Shown piece by piece: positions 16,269 through 24,516 of a stretch of DNA of 64,000 bases. This DNA is from Phycisphaerae bacterium (GTDB lineage: Bacteria > Planctomycetota > Phycisphaerae > UBA1845 > UTPLA1), in the NCBI GenBank assembly GCA_019636475.1, contig JAHBXN010000013.1, forward strand, positions 1 to 64,000, in the 5' to 3' direction. Each line of letters starts with the position of its first letter. The stretch's first letter is position 1. Under the pieces are notes generated by a model. It searched no databases, had not been told where the DNA came from, and was given only the letters and a program-made list of their open reading frames with translations. The translations under genes and the position numbers were made by a program.

Positions 16269-17948
16269 ATGTCTGTCCGCCGTCCCTGGTACGATCGAAT
16301 CGTCTGCACGCTTGCGAGAGAGCACGCCGCAATCACCACGCGCGGGTTCTACCGGACCGTTCAACGTGCGACATCCGCACAGACTGATCTGCTCCTTGAA
16401 ATCGTCCGAAACCACGCTCTGAGTCGCTTCGGACGCGAGCATGGGTTCGATCGCATCCGATGCTACGAGGATTTTCGCAATCAGGTGCCCATCCGCACAT
16501 ACGACCAGAGCCGGGCGTATATCGACGCGGTCCGTCATGGCGACACATCGGCGCTGTTTCATCCGGCCGAAAAGATCCTCATGTTCGCACTCACGAGCGG
16601 CACGACTGCCGAACCGAAGTACATACCCGTCACGAAGCGCACACTGGCTCAGAGTCGCAACGGCTGGAACATCTGGGGCCTCCAGGCTCTGATCGATCAC
16701 CGCGGCACCTTTCTGCGACATATCGTGCAGGTTACGAGTCCCATGAATGATCACGCCGCGCCTTGCGGTGTGCCCTGCGGTGCGATCACCGGGCTGCTGG
16801 CATCCACGCAGAAATGGCTCGTCAAGCGCTACTACACTTCGCCGCTGGCGATCGCGGGCATCAGCGATCCCCGCTCCAAGTACTATGCCATCATGCGGCT
16901 CGCGATTCCGAAAGATGTGGGGTGGCTCGTGACCGCCAATCCATCCACGCTGTTGTTGCTTGCGAAGACCGCCCATGAGCATCGCGACGAGATGATTCGC
17001 GATATTCATGACGGCACGCTGTCAGCCGCATTGTCGATTCCCGAAGAAATTCGCAGGGCAATCTCGCCGCGATTGAGAGCCGATCCCGCGCTGGCGAGGC
17101 GCCTGGAGGCGATCGTCGATCGCACAGGCACGTTCTATCCGAAGGATTATTGGCGGCTCGGATTCCGCGCCCACTGGACGGGCGGCACCATGGGTCTCTA
17201 TGAGTCGCAGCTGCCGCGCTATTTCGGCGATGCACCCGTACGGGACATCGGCCTGATTGCAAGCGAAGGCCGCATGTCGATCCCGATCGACGACACGACG
17301 GCGGCGGGTATTCTTGCAGTGGCATCCCAGTTTTTCGAGTTTATTCCGGCGGATGAATACGGCTCGCCCACCGCGACGGTGCTTCGCAGCCACGAGGTGC
17401 GGGTCGATCACGAGTATTTCCTCGTGCTCACAAATCATAGCGGCCTGTATCGATACGACATGGGCGACCGAGTTCGTGTGACCGGTTGGCATGGCGAAGC
17501 GCCGATGATTGAGTTTCTCAGCCGTGACGCGCATACGGCATCCATGACCGGCGAAAAACTGACCGAAAACCAGGTTGTGTCGGCGATGCAGCGCGCGTTT
17601 CGGGAAGTCGCGTCGCCGCCGAACCTTTTCGTTTTGTCGCCGCATTTTGATGAAGTGCCGAGGTATCGCCTTTATCTGGAGCGTGGAGCGGCCGACCTGC
17701 TCGGACAGGTCGCGGATCGGTTTGATCGCGCGCTCTGCGACGTCAGCGTCGAGTATGCATCGAAGCGTCAGTCCATGCGTCTGCATTCCGTCGAACTGGC
17801 GGAATTGCCGGATGGCTATCTCTCCGAGCGGGAAAAGCGCTTACGCCGGCTTCGTTCGCGAACTGCGGAACAATTCAAGCATCAATACTTGCTTCCACGC
17901 CCGGGAATGGATGCGGAGTTGAAGGCTGTGAAGCACGAGAATGAATAG
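16269..17948 (+). CDS. GH3-family AMP-forming acyl-adenylating enzyme
   Basis: A 559-residue protein of the GH3 family in the ANL adenylating superfamily. Plant relatives conjugate amino acids to auxin or jasmonate through an acyl-adenylate; bacterial members are mostly uncharacterised. The phosphate-binding P-loop is LTSGTTAEPKYIPVT near residues 109-123. Other family blocks are FRNQVPIRTYDQSRAYI, LWGMTG-equivalent FRAHWTGGTMGLYESQLP, IASEGRMSIPID, YFEF-like FFEFIPADEYG, LTNHSGLYRYDMGDRVRVTG and LTENQVVSAMQRA. The tail LPRPGMDAELKAVKHENE is typical of the family. It probably ligates a carboxylic acid to an amine. The context with a hydrolase upstream hints at a make-and-break pair for an amide or ester metabolite; this is inference. 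Confidence 0.9.
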   Translation: MSVRRPWYDRIVCTLAREHAAITTRGFYRTVQRATSAQTDLLLEIVRNHALSRFGREHGFDRIRCYEDFRNQVPIRTYDQSRAYIDAVRHGDTSALFHPAEKILMFALTSGTTAEPKYIPVTKRTLAQSRNGWNIWGLQALIDHRGTFLRHIVQVTSPMNDHAAPCGVPCGAITGLLASTQKWLVKRYYTSPLAIAGISDPRSKYYAIMRLAIPKDVGWLVTANPSTLLLLAKTAHEHRDEMIRDIHDGTLSAALSIPEEIRRAISPRLRADPALARRLEAIVDRTGTFYPKDYWRLGFRAHWTGGTMGLYESQLPRYFGDAPVRDIGLIASEGRMSIPIDDTTAAGILAVASQFFEFIPADEYGSPTATVLRSHEVRVDHEYFLVLTNHSGLYRYDMGDRVRVTGWHGEAPMIEFLSRDAHTASMTGEKLTENQVVSAMQRAFREVASPPNLFVLSPHFDEVPRYRLYLERGAADLLGQVADRFDRALCDVSVEYASKRQSMRLHSVELAELPDGYLSEREKRLRRLRSRTAEQFKHQYLLPRPGMDAELKAVKHENE

Positions 17949-18013
17949 GGCGCCGCGTTGGGTCCGGGTGTTCGTTACGTTACCTTCGCCGCGGCATGTG
18001 AAAGAGCAATACA

Positions 18014-19195
18014 ATGAGAATCGGTGCGGCCGTTGCCCTCATGGGATTGGTTTCTCTCGAAATGTTCGGATGCGCGAGTCCGAATCCGGGGGAATTGATG
18101 CGTGCCAACGGCGGCAATCCGTTTCTGACCGAGCAGTTTCACGCCTTCGACGGCCGGACGGGAAGACCGGTCTCCTTCGGAACGATTGTGGAAATGGTAC
18201 GAAGCGCAGACGCTGTGCTCTTCGGCGAAGAGCATTCGAACGTTGTCTGTAATGCGCTCGAAGCCCAGCTTCTGGCCGCGATGCATGGTCGTGGGCGCCC
18301 TGTCACGCTGGCGATGGAGTTCTTCGAGCGTGATACGCAGTCAGCGCTTGATTCGTACCTGGACAAGCGAATCAACGAGGACGATTTTCGAGAATTAACG
18401 CGCCAGAAGCGAAACTACGCGGTATCGCATCGGCCGATGATCGAATATTGCCGTAGCGCGTCCATACCAGTCATTGCAGCGAACGCGCCTTGGCGGCTCA
18501 TGCGAGCTTTTGGCAAGTCCGGATTGCCGTTTGCGGCATATCGTGCGACGGTTGAGCCTGTCGATCAGGCGTGGCTGCCTCGGGAGTGCAGGCTGCTGGA
18601 TGGCGCATATCGTGAGCGATTCGAAGCGGTCATGTCGCATCATGGCGAAGATGGCGCCGCCACGACACAGCCCTCGACTTCACCGGCCGAGGTGTCCGAT
18701 TCTGAGGCCCCTGAGGCCGAATCGGCGGATTCCCAGCTCGAAATCGATCCTCAAGCCCTGAGCGAAACGGCAGCTGAGTTGACGGACGTGGCCGCGAATC
18801 CGGTATCCGAAGCCGAATCGCAGCCGGTCCACGGTCATTCGCATGGGCATGGCGAGCAGCCGGCCGAAGAAACGCCAAGTGCGTCCGGCATGATGCAGAA
18901 GGCTTACTGGTCCCAGTCGCTCTGGGACGATTCGATGGCCGAGGCCGTGGCAGATTACCGTGGGCGATATGCCGATCGACGGGTGATGCTGGTGGTCGGC
19001 GTGTTTCACGTCGAGCATGAGGGCGGGTTGCAAGTGAAGCTGCGGGAGCGACGCCCGAATGACACCCTCCTCACGATCGTGTTTCGCGGGGTGCAGAAGT
19101 TCGCCGATTTCGACCCAGAGGATATGGGAGCGGGCGATATCGTTATCTACGGCATGACACCGCCTCCGAAGACAGACGTAGCCAACCCCGGTTGA
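18014..19195 (+). CDS. ChaN-type lipoprotein with acidic/His-rich insert
   Basis: A 393-residue lipoprotein. The signal peptide ends in a lipobox (EMFGC, Cys near residue 20). The ChaN fold, which in Campylobacter binds haem as an iron-uptake lipoprotein, is recognised from AVLFGEEHSN (about 66-75), VTLAMEFFERDTQ, YLDKRINEDDF, HRPMIEYCRSASIPVIAANAPWRLMR and, near the end, RYADRRVMLVVGVFHVEHEGGL. Between these blocks lies an approximately 85-residue insert (about 205-295) that is rich in Ala, Glu, Ser and Thr and carries HGHSHGHG, a likely divalent-metal ligand cluster. The insert is low complexity and probably disordered. The ending GDIVIYGMTPP is typical of the family. Confidence 0.88.
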   Translation: MRIGAAVALMGLVSLEMFGCASPNPGELMRANGGNPFLTEQFHAFDGRTGRPVSFGTIVEMVRSADAVLFGEEHSNVVCNALEAQLLAAMHGRGRPVTLAMEFFERDTQSALDSYLDKRINEDDFRELTRQKRNYAVSHRPMIEYCRSASIPVIAANAPWRLMRAFGKSGLPFAAYRATVEPVDQAWLPRECRLLDGAYRERFEAVMSHHGEDGAATTQPSTSPAEVSDSEAPEAESADSQLEIDPQALSETAAELTDVAANPVSEAESQPVHGHSHGHGEQPAEETPSASGMMQKAYWSQSLWDDSMAEAVADYRGRYADRRVMLVVGVFHVEHEGGLQVKLRERRPNDTLLTIVFRGVQKFADFDPEDMGAGDIVIYGMTPPPKTDVANPG

Positions 19196-19241
19196 AGGTC
19201 TGCGGCGCGCGAAAGTACGGCTGGCCTGTCGTCCATCCGAC

Positions 19242-21158
19242 TCAGCCGCCGATCAGCCGCCGGACGAATTCGTTCACATGTTCCGCCATCGAGGCTGCCC
19301 CGAAGTTACAACAGTCCGGCCGATCACCGTCCATTGGCGCGCCGCACAGCGCGCGAACGAAGCCGGGTATGTCCTCGCCGTCCACGATTCCGTCGCCGTT
19401 GGCATCTCCCGGCGCGCATGGCGTTGGACATGGTGTGTTGCACGTCATGCCGGGCGTCCACGAAAGCGGCGCGGGATGGCTGTAGCACTGTGCCAAGGTT
19501 GTGACTTCACACAGCGGTTGCGCAGGGTTGAAACCAAGGAAACAACAGCGTCCAGATGGCTCCGCGCAGGGATTGTTCGGAACACATTCGGTGCCCACAC
19601 CCAGAAATTGGCCCTGAATCTGCAGACAATTCGCCGCAGTGGTAATGATGCAGCCGAGTGGATTGGCGAGAAGCGGACTGCAGCAAGCCCCGAGCGGTTG
19701 ATTCATGCAGGGTTCGATGGTGTTGTCCTCAATGCACCCATCGCCCTGCATGCAGAGAGTTGCACACGCCGAGTTCAGGCCGCCGCGAACGCGGACGTGG
19801 TCGCCCACCGCGTGGCCGCCGATGTGCTCAATCACATAAAGCCCGCCGCCGTCGGAACTGAATAAGATGCACTCGACGCCCTGAACGAGTACGCCGCACT
19901 GATCGAAACAGACTGAGAGGGTGTTGTTCACCAGGGCGGGCATCACGATCGGGAAACACAGATAGGAAAACGGCTCGATCACGCCGCGGACCCAGACGCG
20001 ATTTGCCGGCGCCGGACCGGCATTCTCGAGCGCGAATGTTTCGCCGTTGTCGGCATGGAAGAGGATGCAGGCCTGCGGTCCGGGACCGAGCGTGCCGCAG
20101 GCCGAGAAGATATCGCCGCCGGATGGCTCGCACGGAGAATCGCAGGTCAGATATGCCGTCCATGAAACGAAACCCGCATAATTCATGCACTCGGCCTGCG
20201 TCGTCACGTCGCAGAGAGTCGGAGATGGCGCAATCCCAACGAAGCAGCAGCGGCCGCTCGGAGGACAGGTCGCGGCCGAACTGCACAGCGTGCCATCGCC
20301 TTGATAACTGCCGCCGATTTCTCCGCATTGCTGGCTCGTGACTTGAACGCAGTGATTCGTCGTAGGCACGTTGGGTGTCAGGCAACAGGCACCTGTGGTT
20401 GGCGTCTGACAGGCCGTGGATGAGTCGCACGGCACATTTTGCGGTTGCCCGCCTGATGCCTCACAGCAGCGCGGGTCGGTATCCTGGCACCCGCCGTTCG
20501 GCAGACAGCAGGCTGCGAGGTGGCACTCTGTGCCGGCGCCCGCGAACGCACCGCCGCCGGCGGCACACTGCTCCGCGTTTGTCACAATACAGGTGTCATA
20601 CTGCAGAGGGCCGTCGTCGATGTCGATGCAGCAGGCGCCGTACGCGTTCTCACAGGGCCAATCGCAGGTCAGGCCGATCGTCCAGGTTCCGCCGATGTAC
20701 TCGCCGCATGATTCTTCTGTCGTGACGTCGCACAGGTACGGTGGATAGACGATGCCGAAAAAGCAGCATCGTCCCAGTGGCGGACAGGGTTCGATGTTGG
20801 AGCAGATTGAACCGTCTCCGTGGTAGTCGCCGCCGACAGACAGACATTCCGCCAACGTTGCCTGAATGCAGTAGGCCGCGCCGGGAATGTTCATCGGCAC
20901 GCAGCAGGCTCCGGCCGTGCCATTCGCACAGCCTTCGTCGCAGTCGGCGTTGGGAGTCCACGAAACTGGCGCGGCGAAGTTAAAGCATTCAAGCTCCGTC
21001 GTGACTTCGCACAGAATCGGAGTGGGAACAATTCCCAGAAAACAGCATCGGCCCAGCGTGTCATTGCCTCCGGGATTTGAGGGATCGCCCGCGCGTGCTG
21101 GACTTGCGGCCAGAGAAACGAGTGAGACGCAAAGGAGAATGAAGGGGCTTCCGTTCAT
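19242..21158 (-). CDS. Secreted Cys-rich repeat protein with C-terminal dockerin-like domain
   Basis: A 638-residue exported protein. The signal peptide ends near ASPARA-GDPS (residue 24). The rest is built from two alternating Cys-rich modules of about 40-50 residues. Type 1 begins GRCCFLGI or GRCCFFGI and contains LCEVTTxxEC and a SWT...C..PC end; it occurs four times. Type 2 begins GACC and contains C(I/V)Q(A/V)T..(E/Q)C...GG.Y.GDG..C. Between them (about residues 345-480) is a segment with few Cys and two repeated 'ANRVWVRGV / GDHVRVRGG' strands. The C-terminus (CAPGDANGDGIVDGEDIPGF...) is one dockerin-like calcium loop and a partner helix. A very strong GGAGGAGG site precedes the ATG. 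It converges with the ChaN gene, leaving a 46-bp gap. Dozens of Cys imply disulfide formation after export. Function unknown. Confidence 0.83.
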   Translation of the reverse strand: MNGSPFILLCVSLVSLAASPARAGDPSNPGGNDTLGRCCFLGIVPTPILCEVTTELECFNFAAPVSWTPNADCDEGCANGTAGACCVPMNIPGAAYCIQATLAECLSVGGDYHGDGSICSNIEPCPPLGRCCFFGIVYPPYLCDVTTEESCGEYIGGTWTIGLTCDWPCENAYGACCIDIDDGPLQYDTCIVTNAEQCAAGGGAFAGAGTECHLAACCLPNGGCQDTDPRCCEASGGQPQNVPCDSSTACQTPTTGACCLTPNVPTTNHCVQVTSQQCGEIGGSYQGDGTLCSSAATCPPSGRCCFVGIAPSPTLCDVTTQAECMNYAGFVSWTAYLTCDSPCEPSGGDIFSACGTLGPGPQACILFHADNGETFALENAGPAPANRVWVRGVIEPFSYLCFPIVMPALVNNTLSVCFDQCGVLVQGVECILFSSDGGGLYVIEHIGGHAVGDHVRVRGGLNSACATLCMQGDGCIEDNTIEPCMNQPLGACCSPLLANPLGCIITTAANCLQIQGQFLGVGTECVPNNPCAEPSGRCCFLGFNPAQPLCEVTTLAQCYSHPAPLSWTPGMTCNTPCPTPCAPGDANGDGIVDGEDIPGFVRALCGAPMDGDRPDCCNFGAASMAEHVNEFVRRLIGG

Positions 21159-21370
21159 ATCGTTGCCTCCTCCGGAAATTGAGATGTGGGGTAAATCAGC
21201 GACCGTGGCTCGTCAAATCTATTACACCGCGCTCAGGACATGGGTCAAGAAAAATCAGCCGCCTTTTGATGGAGGGCCATGGGAAGCGACTGCTCAGGAA
21301 GGCAGGGCGCCGATTGACGCATGGGGATCCGGAAGTGGCTTTCGCCCGCAAAGGGCACGGAATAAAAGCC

Positions 21371-21721
21371 TTACCGCTTGCCGAGCAGCAGCTTCTGATG
21401 CTCCTTCAGTCGTTGAGCCATTTGTTTGCGAACGGAACCACAAACGATGTCGCACAGTTTGAACACCAGGGGATCGATGACTTCGTAGATGATTCGGGTT
21501 CCGTCTCGGGTTCGTGAGAGGATGTCCGCATCGGCGAGCACCGAGAGGTGCTTGGACACGTTGGCTTGTCCTCTTCCTGTGGCTCTGATGACCTCGGTGA
21601 CTGTTGCGGGGCCGGCCAGGAGCGCCTGGAGGATGGTCAGGCGGGTGGGATCACCGAGCGTCCGGAATCTCCGGGCAACATGCTCGATCAGTTCCGGCTT
21701 CAGAAAAGCCTTGGCAGCCAT
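21371..21721 (-). CDS. ArsR-family thiol- or metal-responsive repressor
   Basis: A 116-residue winged-helix repressor. The DNA-binding core is LGDPTRLTILQALLAGPATVTEVIRATGRGQANVSKHLSVLADADILSRTRDGTRIIYEV. The N-terminal CxC metal site of classical ArsR is absent. Two cysteines, Cys90 and Cys94 (LCDIVCGS), lie in the C-terminal helix. The closest context parallel is E. coli YgaV/BigR/SqrR, which sense persulfide through two distant Cys residues; here the first of those positions is not Cys. The gene is divergent from the rhodanese operon and shares its promoter region, so autoregulation and control of that operon are likely. GGAG lies 5 bases upstream of the ATG. Confidence 0.9.
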   Translation of the reverse strand: MAAKAFLKPELIEHVARRFRTLGDPTRLTILQALLAGPATVTEVIRATGRGQANVSKHLSVLADADILSRTRDGTRIIYEVIDPLVFKLCDIVCGSVRKQMAQRLKEHQKLLLGKR

Positions 21722-21731
21722 TAATCGCTCC

Positions 21732-21784
21732 TTGCAATTATAATCATATAATTATATAATATATTGGTTGAACATGGTTGTCAA
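21732..21784. promoter_or_regulatory. Overlapping divergent promoters with AT-rich palindromic operator
   Basis: On the plus strand TTGCAA (21732-21737), a 17-bp spacer and TATAAT (21755-21760) form a good sigma-70-type promoter for the rhodanese operon, leaving a leader of about 64 bases. On the minus strand TTGACA (21784 down to 21779), a 17-bp spacer and TATTAT (21761 down to 21756) serve the ArsR gene. The perfect 12-bp palindrome ATATAATTATAT at 21746-21757 overlaps the plus-strand -10 and lies at the minus-strand -10/start point, where a bound ArsR dimer would block both. AT content here is far above that of the surroundings. Confidence 0.75.
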
Positions 21785-21830
21785 GCGGAGTGTTCGCTGG
21801 TGTAACGCAGGCAGGCCGCTGAGGAGTCGC

Positions 21831-22379
21831 ATGATGTTGCTCAATTGTACCCCGGGAAGAGCGAAAGAGTTGCTGGCGGAACGATCAGATTGTCAGCTTG
21901 TGGATGTTCGAGAATATGCCGAGTATGCCCAGGGCCATATGCCTGGCGCTCGTCACATTCCGCTGGGCGAGATCACTCGTCGCATGGATGAACTGGATCG
22001 GTCGCGGCCGATCGTGGTTGTTTGCAAGAGTGGCGGCCGGGCAGCACGCGCTGCGGACATGTTGATCAAGGCCGGCTGTCGCGAAGTGCTGAGTGTCGAT
22101 GGCGGAACTGACGCGTGGGTGTCGGCCGGCTTGCCGACGGAGTCAGAAAGGAATGCTCCCTGGAGCATGGAGCGACAGGTGCGTATCGTCGCCGGCGCGT
22201 TGGTCATCGTCGGCCTTTTCATTCCGCCTTGGCCGATTTTGTCGGCGATCGTCGGGGTCGGCCTGGTGTTTGCCGCGCTGACAAACACATGCGCGATGGG
22301 ACGACTTTTGTCGAAGATGCCGTGGAATCGACCGAAGTGTTCCGGTGGAATCAACGCGAGTTCGTGCTCATCCTGTTAG
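21831..22379 (+). CDS. YgaP-like membrane rhodanese (rhodanese plus DUF2892)
   Basis: A 182-residue sulfurtransferase. Residues about 5-100 are a rhodanese domain: CQLVDVREYAEYAQGHMPGARHIPLGEI, then the active loop VVVVCKSGGRAA (CxxxxR, Cys carries the persulfide) and AGCREVLSVDGGTDAW. Residues about 110-165 are the two-helix DUF2892 membrane hairpin (IVAGALVIVGLFIPPWPILSAIVGVGLVFAALTNTCAMGRLL), as in E. coli YgaP. The tail ends CSGGINASSCSSC, adding four Cys. The ATG at 21831 follows GAGGAG with 7-base spacing; frames starting at 21768 or 21774 would include the promoter region. Expected role: accepting or releasing sulfane sulfur at the inner membrane under ArsR control. Confidence 0.93.
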   Translation: MMLLNCTPGRAKELLAERSDCQLVDVREYAEYAQGHMPGARHIPLGEITRRMDELDRSRPIVVVCKSGGRAARAADMLIKAGCREVLSVDGGTDAWVSAGLPTESERNAPWSMERQVRIVAGALVIVGLFIPPWPILSAIVGVGLVFAALTNTCAMGRLLSKMPWNRPKCSGGINASSCSSC

Positions 22380-22424
22380 CGGATCGATTGGCTGCGACGC
22401 CTCTTCTGAATGGATGTGTGAACC

Positions 22425-24101
22425 ATGTCACTAAGAATTGCAATCATCGGCGGTGTGGCCGGCGGCGCCGGCGCTGCTGCCGCCGCACGACGTGCCAATG
22501 AAGCGGCACAAATTGATCTGTACGAAATGGGTGACTACATTTCTTTCGCGAACTGTGGTCTGCCTTACTATCTTTCAGGCGAAATTGAATCAAGGGATAA
22601 GCTGCTCGTGACCTCCCCGGAACAATTGCGGGAGCGGTTCAATGTCAGTGTCCATGTGCGGCATGAAGTCACCTCGATTGATCGAAAGCGAAGGGCCATC
22701 CGTGTTCGGCAGCTTGACACGATGCGAGAGTTCGAAGCGCCCTACGATCGTCTGATTATCGCGACCGGGGCGAAAGGATTTCGCCCGCCGACATTGGACT
22801 TCGAGCATCCGCGGGTCCATGAGTGCCGAACTCTCCATGACATCGATGCAATTGCCAATCTGATCGAGCGGCACACGCGGGGGCGTGCGCTTGTCATCGG
22901 AGGCGGATTCATAGGTGTCGAAGTTGCCGAGGCGCTGGTTCAGCGTGATCTCTCCGTCACGTTGGTTGATTTGGCGCCGCAGATTCTTCCGCCGCTCGAT
23001 CCGGAAATTGCGGCGGCCGGATTGGAGCCGTTCGCGCGCCGACACGTCTCGCTGCGATTGGGGACCAGGATTGAACGGGTTGTGCATGAGCGCGACGAGT
23101 CATACGCGATTCTATCAAACGGGGAACGAATCGCGTTTGATCTGGCCGTGATGTCGATCGGAGTGACGCCGGAAATCAGCCTGGCTAAAGACGCCGGCTT
23201 GGAAATCGGTGCGACCGGCGGCCTGGTCGTGGACGAATTTCAGCGGACCAGCGATCCGGATATCTTCGCGGCGGGGGACGTGACCGAGTTGCTTTATTGG
23301 CCCACGGGCACGCGCATGCGAATCGCGCTGGCTGGCCCGGCTAACAAGCAGGGGCGTGTCGCGGGCGCCAATGCGGTGAGCGACGACTGCTCGCTGCAAA
23401 CTCGCGGTGCGGCAGGCACGGCGATCGTTCGCCTGTTCGAGCTGGTAATCGGTATGACGGGTTTGTCTGAAAAGGCTGCTCAGGCCAGAAAAATTCCCTA
23501 CAAAGTGATTTACACCCAGAACAATCATCATGCAGGTTACTTTCCGGGTGCTCGGCCGATTTTCATTAAACTGTTATTCTCCCCGGAGACCGGCCGTGTC
23601 CTGGGGGGACAGATCTTCGGTGAGTCCGGAGTTGATAAGCGAATCGATGTGCTTTCGGTCGCGATTCAGGCAGGATTCACCGTGGATCAATTGGCCGATG
23701 CGGACCTCGCTTATGCGCCGCCTTTCGGTTCGGCCAAGGATCCGATCGTAATTGCCGGGATGGTGGCGTCAAATGTGTGGCACGGTCGGTCCAATGCGAT
23801 CACGCCGCGAGAGCTCCTCGCCGCAATGGAGTCGTCCACACCGCCCCTCGTGCTCGATGTCCGATCCTCGGCAGAGCACAACGCAGGTCGGATCGAAGGT
23901 TCGATCAATATTCCCGTAGACTCACTGCGCACGAATAGACCGGATGTGCCGCGCGACCGCGAGATCGTCGTCCACTGCGCCGTCGGCTACCGTGGGTATG
24001 TGGCAGAACGCATGCTGCGCCAGTTGGGATACTCCAACGTGCGAAACCTGAGCGGCGGCTTTCGAGCTTGGAGCCTTCACCATGCAGCCGAGGTCGGGTA
24101 G
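22425..24101 (+). CDS. CoA-disulfide reductase/rhodanese fusion (CoADR-RHD type)
   Basis: A 558-residue FAD enzyme of the single-cysteine CoA-disulfide reductase group fused to a C-terminal rhodanese. The N-terminal FAD site is IAIIGGVAGGAGAAAAARR, and the redox Cys is in FANCGLPYY near residue 43. The NAD(P)H site is ALVIGGGFIGVEVAEAL, and FAD binding is completed by IFAAGDVTEL. The dimerisation domain contains FPGARPIFIKLLFSPETGRVLGG. The rhodanese (about 465-555) has LVLDVRSSAEHNAGRIEGSINIP and active loop HCAVGYRG. Characterised relatives reduce CoA persulfide, polysulfide or elemental sulfur. It lies 46 bp after the membrane rhodanese, so the two form a sulfane-sulfur handling operon. 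The ribosome-binding site is weak. Confidence 0.94.
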   Translation: MSLRIAIIGGVAGGAGAAAAARRANEAAQIDLYEMGDYISFANCGLPYYLSGEIESRDKLLVTSPEQLRERFNVSVHVRHEVTSIDRKRRAIRVRQLDTMREFEAPYDRLIIATGAKGFRPPTLDFEHPRVHECRTLHDIDAIANLIERHTRGRALVIGGGFIGVEVAEALVQRDLSVTLVDLAPQILPPLDPEIAAAGLEPFARRHVSLRLGTRIERVVHERDESYAILSNGERIAFDLAVMSIGVTPEISLAKDAGLEIGATGGLVVDEFQRTSDPDIFAAGDVTELLYWPTGTRMRIALAGPANKQGRVAGANAVSDDCSLQTRGAAGTAIVRLFELVIGMTGLSEKAAQARKIPYKVIYTQNNHHAGYFPGARPIFIKLLFSPETGRVLGGQIFGESGVDKRIDVLSVAIQAGFTVDQLADADLAYAPPFGSAKDPIVIAGMVASNVWHGRSNAITPRELLAAMESSTPPLVLDVRSSAEHNAGRIEGSINIPVDSLRTNRPDVPRDREIVVHCAVGYRGYVAERMLRQLGYSNVRNLSGGFRAWSLHHAAEVG

Positions 24102-24516
24102 CGCCCCGGCTGCGGTTCATCCATCAACGAACTCGGTTAAGGCCGCGCGTCTCTTGCCACGATTAGCCGGTCTGTTCCAAGCCCCGATGCTGGCCAGACG
24201 GCGATCAGGGGGATAGTTCGGCGGCCCCCCTGCATCTCTACCTCGTTTCTGTTTCCCGAATCATTGTGGCACCCATAATTGCCTGCCCGTGTGGTCCGGT
24301 ACGGCGCGCCGGAGCCGTGATCGGCATATTCAATACGATCGATTCACGCCATTCATTCTTCCAGGTCGTTACCAGACGTCGTAATCCGGAAGGCCTGCGT
24401 ATTCTCCCTATCCGTTGGCTTGGCTCGACTCCTTAATCGTATCTTCACAATACCTCTCGGCTTGATTCGAAGCCTTGGGCTCATAAGTGGGCAATTGATA
24501 GTGTTTGAGGCAACCA
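24102..24516. other. Intergenic region before the surface-protein cluster
   Basis: This 415-bp gap marks the boundary between the sulfur operon and the surface-protein block. It holds the G/C hairpin at 24206-24232 and then a region that should contain the promoter of the thrombospondin-repeat gene. No convincing -35/-10 pair or conserved reading frame was found. Confidence 0.35.
24206..24232 (+). terminator. G/C stem-loop after the sulfur operon
   Basis: CAGGGGG at 24206-24212 pairs with CCCCCTG at 24226-24232 over a 13-base loop. It is followed by a pyrimidine-rich stretch (catctctacctcgtttctg). It sits about 105 bp past the reductase stop and is a candidate rho-independent terminator, although the T run is interrupted. 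Confidence 0.4.

Noticed and set aside
15801-17009. A 402-codon minus-strand open frame across the hydrolase/GH3 junction
   Set aside because: It is a shadow of two real plus-strand genes; the composition is Arg/His-rich without domain signals.
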